Assembly (NCBI GenBank): GCA_934462775.1 | Contig: CAKSIR010000074.1 | Coordinates: 1-11,200, forward strand | Origin: an uncultured Ruminiclostridium sp. | Lineage (GTDB): Bacteria > Bacillota > Clostridia > Oscillospirales > Ruminococcaceae | Length of the DNA: 11,200 nucleotides | Direction: 5' to 3' | Part shown: positions 5,838 through 11,200 of the stretch, one piece after another | How the letters are laid out: the number at the start of each line of letters is the position of its first letter | How positions within the stretch are numbered: position 1 is the stretch's first letter | The notes under the pieces: generated by a model | What the model saw: only the letters and a program-made list of their open reading frames with translations | The model's database searches: none | What the model was told of the DNA's origin: nothing | Translations under genes and position numbers: made by a program

Positions 5838-8800
5838 TTGCTAAAAAATAACATTGATTTTGATAAATTCAGGCTTGAGGGCGGCAAAATTCCCTGCGGA
5901 ATAATTGTTTTCAGATATGACGGAAACAGGCTTGAAATTATCCATGCGTCAGACAGATTTTTTGAGCTTATGGGATACACCAAGGCTGAATATCTTTCCC
6001 TGCACCTCAGCGGTTCAGGCTCAAAAATAACAGGCGAGGCTTTTGTAAAAAAGCTCAAGGAAACGCTCAGTGCAGACAACAAGGCAGGGGCTTTCTTTTC
6101 GTTTGAATACCTTGCTCCCGACAAGGACGGCAACAGCAGATGGCTCAAGGCGGAGGGACAGATTAACGACAACAGCGGCGGAATTTACACAATAACCTGC
6201 GCCGTAATTGACGTAACCTCATGCAAGCCTGACGTAAAAGAGTGGGTAAAGCTTACAACAGTCGCGTCGCTGTCCGCCGACCTGCTTTTCGACCTTGATA
6301 TGAAAACCGAGACCATCGTTTTCAGCAAGTACAAAAACGGCGAGCTGTTCCACACGGTTACATACACCGATTTCGAAAGTGAAATCAAGTCGCAGAAGCT
6401 CATATACGACGACGACGTGGATAATTTCGAGCGTATATGCGACAATATGCGTCTGGGGCATCAGTCGGTAATTGCCGAGCTGCGCCTGCTCGACAGGGAT
6501 ACCGGCGAATACGGCTGGTACAAGATTCAGGGCAAGTCTATCTCCGATGACAGCGGTGTTTCCGTGCGCGTAATCGGAACAATCCTTAATATTTCCGAGC
6601 GCAAGGACGCCGAGCGCAGACTTATCGACAAGGCGGAAAGAGATCCCCTCACCAAGATATACAACAAGGCTACCACCCGTTCCCTTGTAAAGGACTACCT
6701 CAGAACCGACAGCAGAGAAACCTTTGACGCGCTTATCATCGTTGACGTTGACAACTTCAAAAAGGTAAACGACAATCTGGGTCATCTGTTCGGCGACAGT
6801 ATTCTTGTAGACCTGTCGCAGGAAATGCAGGACCTTTTCAGAACCAGCGACGTCGTAGGCAGAATAGGCGGCGACGAGTTCCTTGTTTTCCTGCGGGGAA
6901 TAAAACAGCGCTCTCACATTGAAAGCAAGGCGGCTGACATCTGCCGCGTTTTTGAGCTTCTTTACGCAGGAGAAAACGGCGACAAAATCACGGGCAGTCT
7001 GGGTATCTCCATATTCCCCACCGACGGCGATACATACGACGAGCTTTTCAGAAAAGCGGACGTCGCTCTTTACTCGTCCAAAAACGAGGGAAAAAACTGC
7101 TTCACGTTTTACAGCGAGGCCGACGATGTTTCCCTTGAAACGGGAGAAAATCTCATTCATGTAAACCGCTACAAGCGCGACGCGCCGCTCAACACCACCA
7201 GCAATATTTTTGATACCGAAATAACCGACTTTGCATTCGACATAATGAACAAGACAAGAGATGTGGAAAATTCCATAACGCTTCTTCTTGGCAAGGTGGG
7301 CAAGCATTTCGACCTCAGCCGCGTAAGCATTCTTGAAACAACGAATGACGCGCGCTGCCTTAAATACACCTATCAGTGGTGCTCAAAAACCGCACGCTCT
7401 CAGCTTGGCGAAATAATCGCTCTTACGGAAGGGCAATGGAACGACGTTGTGCAGTCATACGACGGAAACGGAATGAATTTTGCGCCCGACACTTCCGTAA
7501 TAGACAGCGGCAACGAATCCCGTTACTGCCTTTTTGACGCAATGGAAACCGTTTCCGCCCTCAGCTGCGCAATTATCGAGTGCGGCGAATACAAGGGCTG
7601 CGTAAGCTTTAACGACTGCGTAAGGCATAAAATCTGGTCGGTTGACGAAGTAAGAGCGCTGAAAACCATCAGTAAAATAATCTCGTCCTACCTTCTAAAA
7701 ATGCGCGCCTTTGAAAAGGCGACCTCCCTTGTAGACAAGCTTACAAACTATGATAAGCTCACCGGGCTGCCCTGCTTCAATCTGTTTAGGGATACCGTTA
7801 CCGACATTGCAAAACGCGGCTTTGAGGGCGACAAATTCGCTTTTATTTACTGCGACATAAACAACTTTAAATACATCAACGAAAAATACGGCAGCGAAAA
7901 CGGCGACCGTATGCTTTGCAGCTTTGCGGATAAAATCAACAGCATCGACACACCTATAAAGTGCAGCAGCCGTATTTTCTCCGACAAATTCCTTATTTTC
8001 ATGAGAATTGAAAACCCTGACGGAATTGCCGGCGATATGCTGAAATTCCTTGACGAGTTTTCCGAAAGGGAAAAGGAAATCAACAGCGAATGTTCCGTTA
8101 CGTCTGCGGCGGGAATTTACATTGTTGAGGACTGCAAAAAAATCGACATCGGCACTGCGGTCGACAACGTGAACATTGCAAGACGGGAAGCCAAGAAAAA
8201 TCTCGAAAACTGCTGCGTAGTCTATGACGAAAGCATGAAGCAGGAAATAACCCACTCGATCGAGATTGTAAATAAGGCAAAGACAGCGCTGAAAAACCAT
8301 GAGTTCGTGGTATATTATCAGCCGAAAATCGAGCTGAAAACCGACACTCTTGTAGGCGCAGAGGCGCTTGTGCGCTGGAAAAAGCCTGACGGAACCATTG
8401 TGCGCCCGGATAATTTCATTCCGTATCTTGAACGCAACGGCTTTATCGTAAACGTTGACTTCTATGTTTACGAGGAGGTTTGCAAATTTATCCGCGCTCA
8501 TCTTGACGCAGGCAAAAAAATCGTACCTATTTCCGTCAATGTTTCAAGAGTTCATCTCAAGGACCCTGATTTCCTTAAAATAGTCAACGGGATTATCAGT
8601 AAGTACCGCATTCCGTCCGACCTTATTGAGTTTGAGCTTACCGAAAGCGTTTTCCTTGAAAATCAGAACGCTGCTATACAAACAATGGACGAGCTGAAAA
8701 AGCTTGGCTACCTTGTTTCCATAGACGACTTCGGTTCGGGATTTTCCTCCCTCAACCTGCTTAAAAATCTGCCTGTTGATATTCTCAAAATCGACAAGGA

Positions 8801-9032
8801 GTTTCTCAGCAACGGAAGCAATTTCAATTCAAACGACGGAATCGTTGTTTCCAGCATTATCAACATGGCGAACAAAATGAAGATTTCCGTTATCTGCGAG
8901 GGCGTTGAAACCGAAGAACAGGTTGATTTCCTCCGTGCAAACAACTGCGATATGGTGCAGGGCTTCTTCTTTGCAAGGCCTATTCCCGAAAACGAATTCG
9001 ACAGCTACGCAGAAAAGAAGATGGGCGAATAA
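5838..9032 (+). CDS. PAS-PAS-GGDEF-GAF-GGDEF*-EAL c-di-GMP synthase/phosphodiesterase
   Basis: A 1064-residue soluble signalling enzyme with no membrane segments. I chose TTG at 5838 because AGAGAGGG (5823-5830) precedes it by seven bases; an in-frame ATG at 5820 has no ribosome site and is the alternative. Domains: PAS (about 15-128), PAS (about 140-255, ending ISERKDAERR), GGDEF (about 265-425) with intact GGDEF (344-348) and an RTSD inhibitory site five residues before it, GAF-like (about 460-620), a second GGDEF with FSDKF (714-718) replacing the motif, then EAL (about 805-1055). The EAL domain keeps EALVRW (E842), N901, ELTE (E933), DDFG (963-966), K984, E1021, E1024 and Q1041. The first GGDEF should make c-di-GMP under product inhibition and the EAL should hydrolyse it to pGpG; the degenerate GGDEF is probably regulatory. 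The PAS and GAF domains suggest sensing of cytosolic signals. The gene is monocistronic. Confidence 0.92.
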   Translation: MLKNNIDFDKFRLEGGKIPCGIIVFRYDGNRLEIIHASDRFFELMGYTKAEYLSLHLSGSGSKITGEAFVKKLKETLSADNKAGAFFSFEYLAPDKDGNSRWLKAEGQINDNSGGIYTITCAVIDVTSCKPDVKEWVKLTTVASLSADLLFDLDMKTETIVFSKYKNGELFHTVTYTDFESEIKSQKLIYDDDVDNFERICDNMRLGHQSVIAELRLLDRDTGEYGWYKIQGKSISDDSGVSVRVIGTILNISERKDAERRLIDKAERDPLTKIYNKATTRSLVKDYLRTDSRETFDALIIVDVDNFKKVNDNLGHLFGDSILVDLSQEMQDLFRTSDVVGRIGGDEFLVFLRGIKQRSHIESKAADICRVFELLYAGENGDKITGSLGISIFPTDGDTYDELFRKADVALYSSKNEGKNCFTFYSEADDVSLETGENLIHVNRYKRDAPLNTTSNIFDTEITDFAFDIMNKTRDVENSITLLLGKVGKHFDLSRVSILETTNDARCLKYTYQWCSKTARSQLGEIIALTEGQWNDVVQSYDGNGMNFAPDTSVIDSGNESRYCLFDAMETVSALSCAIIECGEYKGCVSFNDCVRHKIWSVDEVRALKTISKIISSYLLKMRAFEKATSLVDKLTNYDKLTGLPCFNLFRDTVTDIAKRGFEGDKFAFIYCDINNFKYINEKYGSENGDRMLCSFADKINSIDTPIKCSSRIFSDKFLIFMRIENPDGIAGDMLKFLDEFSEREKEINSECSVTSAAGIYIVEDCKKIDIGTAVDNVNIARREAKKNLENCCVVYDESMKQEITHSIEIVNKAKTALKNHEFVVYYQPKIELKTDTLVGAEALVRWKKPDGTIVRPDNFIPYLERNGFIVNVDFYVYEEVCKFIRAHLDAGKKIVPISVNVSRVHLKDPDFLKIVNGIISKYRIPSDLIEFELTESVFLENQNAAIQTMDELKKLGYLVSIDDFGSGFSSLNLLKNLPVDILKIDKEFLSNGSNFNSNDGIVVSSIINMANKMKISVICEGVETEEQVDFLRANNCDMVQGFFFARPIPENEFDSYAEKKMGE

Positions 9033-9034
9033 AG

Positions 9035-9070
9035 AAAAGCTTCGGTGGGGAGACCGAAGCTTTTGTTTTT
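9035..9070 (+). terminator. Intrinsic terminator of the GGDEF/EAL gene
   Basis: AAAAGCTTCGGT (9035-9046) pairs perfectly with ACCGAAGCTTTT (9053-9064) around a six-base loop, followed by GTTTTT. It sits two bases after the stop codon: a strong rho-independent terminator. Confidence 0.9.
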
Positions 9071-9079
9071 ATATTAGCA

Positions 9080-9152
9080 GCCGACAGAGATTTAATTTAT
9101 GAAATTGAAATGGGGTAAAAACAGTGTGAAAGTGATTATTGGAGCTGTCGGC
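9080..9152. repeat. Separated 8-bp inverted repeat in intergenic spacer
   Basis: GCCGACAG (9080-9087) and CTGTCGGC (9145-9152) are perfect inverted copies 57 bases apart, starting ten bases after the terminator. They could close a long stem-loop. The loop contains a 19-codon frame (9099-9158) with no ribosome site. Apart from this and the repeats at 9196-9232, the 9071-9284 spacer shows no gene. Confidence 0.35.
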
Positions 9153-9195
9153 CGATAATAATCCTTTGATTTGCTTAGATTATAACAGTCAATTG

Positions 9196-9260
9196 TAAAC
9201 TAAAAATAAACTTTTTATTAAAATTCAGTTTAAAATGCGGTGCTAATATGAAATTATAAT
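9196..9260 (+). promoter_or_regulatory. Probable promoter and 11-bp-spaced direct repeats upstream of the response regulator
   Basis: TAAACT occurs at 9196-9201 and 9207-9212, exactly 11 bases start to start, and its inverse AGTTTA at 9227-9232. TATAAT at 9255-9260 can serve as the -10 element, 24 bases before the start codon; no good -35 hexamer is found 17 bases upstream. OmpR/PhoB-family regulators bind direct hexamer repeats of 11-bp period, often compensating for a poor -35, so these are candidate autoregulatory sites. Confidence 0.45.
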
Positions 9261-9284
9261 TGCTATATGAACGGAGATAGTTAA

Positions 9285-9959
9285 ATGTTCAACATAATGG
9301 TTGTCGAGGACGACGCACAGATGAGAAGGCTGTTATGCACAGTCCTTACAAAAAACGGATACAATGCGCTTGGCGCTGAAAACGGCGCGGCGGCGCTGGA
9401 TATACTTGACAGAGAGATAGTAGACCTGATAATTTCGGATCTGATGATGCCTGAGCTTGACGGTTACGAGCTTACAAAGCAGCTCCGCGAAGCGAATTAC
9501 AATATGCCTATCCTGATAATCACAGCGAGGGAGGATTTTGAGTCCAAACAGAAGGGCTTTTCTCTGGGTACTGACGATTACATGGTCAAGCCGATTGATG
9601 TGAACGAAATGGTGCTGAGAGTGGGCGCGCTGCTCAGAAGAGCCAAAATCGCCAACGAGCATCGAATAACCTGCGGAAATACCGAGCTTGACTACGATTC
9701 ACTTTCGGTAAGGAACGAAGACAAAACCGCCGTTCTTCCGCAAAAGGAGTTCTACCTGCTTTACAAGCTTATTTCCTACCCCGACAGGATTTTCACCCGC
9801 CAGCAGCTTATGGACGAAATATGGGGCATGGAATCCGAATCCGACGCAAGAACGGTTGACGTACATATAAACCGTCTGCGCGAGCGGTTTAAGGACAATG
9901 CGGATTTTGAAATAATAACCGTCCGCGGTCTGGGCTACAAGGTGGTGCGCAAGGGTTGA
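9285..9959 (+). CDS. OmpR/PhoB-family response regulator
   Basis: A 224-residue cytosolic transcription factor, partner of the kinase encoded next. The receiver domain (1-118) has the acidic pair D9/D10, phosphoacceptor D52 in ISDLMMPELDG, T80 and K102 in the VKPID loop, all required for phosphotransfer. The winged-helix DNA-binding domain (about 128-224) shows the LPQKEFYLLYKL start, the FTRQQLMDEIWG turn, the recognition helix RTVDVHINRLRERF, and the VRGLGYK wing. Length is standard. The ATG follows GGAG (9273-9276) at eight bases. Its stop TGA overlaps the ATG of the kinase by one base. Direct repeats with an 11-base period in front of the gene suggest autoregulation. Targets cannot be read from this window. 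Confidence 0.95.
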   Translation: MFNIMVVEDDAQMRRLLCTVLTKNGYNALGAENGAAALDILDREIVDLIISDLMMPELDGYELTKQLREANYNMPILIITAREDFESKQKGFSLGTDDYMVKPIDVNEMVLRVGALLRRAKIANEHRITCGNTELDYDSLSVRNEDKTAVLPQKEFYLLYKLISYPDRIFTRQQLMDEIWGMESESDARTVDVHINRLRERFKDNADFEIITVRGLGYKVVRKG

Positions 9960-11062
9960 TGAAACGTGAAAAAGACAGCTTTAACGGGCTGTGGTGGTAT
10001 TTCGTACTGGTCATTTTCTTTGTAATGCTTGCGTCTACCGTTATTATAGGCGCGAGTTCAATAATCGTTGTTCACGTTTTCGGAATAACTATAAACCTCG
10101 GCTTGAATCCCATACTTCCGCTTATCGGATTTCTTCTGGTGAGCTGCTGTATCGGCACGGCAATTTCAGCCATCATCAGTAAAAAAATGCTAAATCCCCT
10201 TACCACGTTCACAAGCGCAACAAAAAAGGTTGCAAAAGGCGATTTCAGCATACGGCTTGATGAAAACAGCTCCATTGAGGAGCTGCGGCAGGCGTCGGTA
10301 AGCTTCAACAAAATGGTTCAGGAGCTTGGCAGCACCGAAACCCTGCGCAGCGACTTTGTAACCAACGTTTCCCACGAAATGAAAACGCCCATTGCGGCAA
10401 TCGAGGGCTACGCAACACTGCTGCAAAACGATGAACTGACCCGCGAGGAAAGAAATGACTACACCGCCAGAATTATTGAAAGCACCAAAAAGCTTTCAAC
10501 CCTCACCAGCAACATTCTGAAAATTTCAAAGCTTGAAAATCAGGAAATGCAGATACACGAGCAGGTTTTCGACCTTGACGAGCAGATTCGGCAGGCAATT
10601 CTTTCTCTTGAGCAGCTGTGGAGCGGAAAAGACCTTGAGCTTGACATTGACCTTGCGCCTATAAAATTCAAGGGCAGCGAGGAGCTTTTAATGCAGGTAT
10701 GGACAAACATTATCGGCAACGCTGTAAAATTCACTCCAAAAGGCGGAAAAATCAGCGTTTCGCTGACTGAAAAGAAAGAGGCTGTCACGGTTAAAATTGC
10801 CGACAACGGAATCGGAATGTCCGAAAGCGTTACAAGACACGTTTTTGAAAAGTTCTATCAGGGTGACAGCTCCCGCTCCTCGGAGGGAAACGGACTTGGA
10901 CTTGCTCTCGCACTGCGCATTGTACGGATTTCAGGCGGCGACATTTCCGTTGAAAGCAAGGAGGGCGAGGGCAGCACTTTTACAGTAACGCTCCCCAACA
11001 AGCTTTACGACAAATCAAAAGCGGCAGTCCCCGAAGAGCCTGCCGCAATAGAAATAAGATAA
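9959..11062 (+). CDS. Sensor histidine kinase, short-loop HAMP type
   Basis: A 367-residue membrane kinase that autophosphorylates and donates phosphate to D52 of the regulator encoded just upstream. It has two membrane helices (about 13-40 and 51-73) joined by only about ten residues, so there is no real extracytoplasmic sensor domain. A HAMP linker follows (about 74-125), then the dimerisation domain with phosphoacceptor H139 in VSHEMKTP. The catalytic domain has the N-box NIIGNAVKF (N254), G1 box DNGIGM (282-287), F-box VFEKFYQGD, and G2 box GNGLGLALA. All kinase motifs are intact. The C-terminal tail (about 350-367) is charged and proline/alanine-rich. I chose ATG at 9959, which overlaps the regulator's stop as TGATG and implies coupled translation; a TTG just upstream at 9956 is the alternative. 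The stimulus is unknown and probably sensed in the membrane. Confidence 0.93.
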   Translation: MKREKDSFNGLWWYFVLVIFFVMLASTVIIGASSIIVVHVFGITINLGLNPILPLIGFLLVSCCIGTAISAIISKKMLNPLTTFTSATKKVAKGDFSIRLDENSSIEELRQASVSFNKMVQELGSTETLRSDFVTNVSHEMKTPIAAIEGYATLLQNDELTREERNDYTARIIESTKKLSTLTSNILKISKLENQEMQIHEQVFDLDEQIRQAILSLEQLWSGKDLELDIDLAPIKFKGSEELLMQVWTNIIGNAVKFTPKGGKISVSLTEKKEAVTVKIADNGIGMSESVTRHVFEKFYQGDSSRSSEGNGLGLALALRIVRISGGDISVESKEGEGSTFTVTLPNKLYDKSKAAVPEEPAAIEIR

Positions 11063-11066
11063 GTAA

Positions 11067-11098
11067 AACGGCACATCACTTTTTTGTGATATGCCGTT
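11067..11098 (+). terminator. Hairpin downstream of the kinase gene
   Basis: AACGGCACATCAC (11067-11079) pairs with GTGATATGCCGTT (11086-11098), with one C-A mismatch and a T6 loop, four bases after the stop codon. The T run sits in the loop instead of after the stem, so this is not a canonical intrinsic terminator. It is followed two bases later by AGCTTGTCGAAAAA. Confidence 0.5.
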
Positions 11099-11100
11099 GC

Positions 11101-11200
11101 AGCTTGTCGAAAAAGTCATTTTAAAAGTTTAGGTCAAGCCTTTTCAAAGGCTTGCAGGTTCTTAGGGCAGCGCCCTAAGCCGACTTCCGCAGAAGTCGGA
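11101..11200 (+). repeat. Hairpin-rich element, probably an interspersed repeat
   Basis: The motif AGCTTGTCGAAAAA (11101-11114) is followed by an AT-rich stretch and three tight inverted repeats. They are CAAGCCTTT/AAAGGCTTG (11135-11154), CTTAGGGC/GCCCTAAG with an AGC loop (11161-11179), and CCGACTTC/GAAGTCGG with a CGCA loop (11180-11199). No protein frame is supported. The structure resembles non-coding repeats dispersed in related clostridial genomes. It is cut by the window end, so its true right boundary is unknown. Confidence 0.5.

Noticed and set aside
6219..7307. Long 362-codon minus-strand frame opposite the GGDEF/EAL gene
   Set aside because: It mirrors codon usage of the sense gene, has no recognisable domain, and lies wholly inside a gene with intact motifs.
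7695..8501. 268-codon minus-strand frame
   Set aside because: Antisense shadow of the GAF, second GGDEF and EAL region. No domain or promoter supports it.

Overview
The window looks like chromosome from an anaerobic, plant-fibre-associated Gram-positive clostridium, most likely a Ruminococcus-like member of the Oscillospiraceae. This is inferred from several features. A cytosolic CelC-type family 5 glucanase is present. There is a lipoprotein-free Sec-secreted protein and strong AGGAGG-type ribosome sites. TTG starts are used, promoters are TTGAxx-17-TATAAT, and the intergenic DNA is AT-rich. No mobile element, tRNA, rRNA or CRISPR array was seen.

Layout from left to right. Positions 1-110 hold two hairpins at the 3' end of a minus-strand GH5 glucanase (110-1138), whose promoter carries a palindrome. 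Next on the minus strand is an overlapping pair, a short membrane-fusion protein (2544-3212) followed by a MacB/FtsX-type permease (1372-2553). Their ATPase partner (3499-4161) lies divergently on the plus strand. It is preceded by a 57-residue cysteine-rich small protein (3351-3524) whose 3' end overlaps the ATPase start. The divergent intergenic region carries a 13-bp inverted repeat that could couple the two halves of this MacAB-like exporter. Converging with the ATPase is a secreted transglutaminase-like protein (4199-5539).

From 5764 onward everything reads rightward. A well-formed promoter drives a c-di-GMP enzyme of about 1064 residues with PAS-PAS-GGDEF-GAF-degenerate GGDEF-EAL architecture (5838-9032), closed by a strong terminator. 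After a roughly 210-bp spacer comes an OmpR/PhoB-type response regulator (9285-9959) translationally coupled to its histidine kinase (9959-11062). The window ends in a cluster of hairpins that looks like an interspersed repeat.

The genes share no single pathway. The window is a run of small independent transcription units: intracellular glucan hydrolysis, an export system, a secreted surface or processing protein, c-di-GMP signalling and a two-component system. The most unusual signals are non-coding or very small. One is a hairpin-plus-AGCKTGTCGAAAAA module found downstream of genes at both window ends in the same orientation relative to transcription. The others are the small cysteine-rich gene hidden over the ATPase start, and several repeated operator-like sites in front of the regulatory genes.
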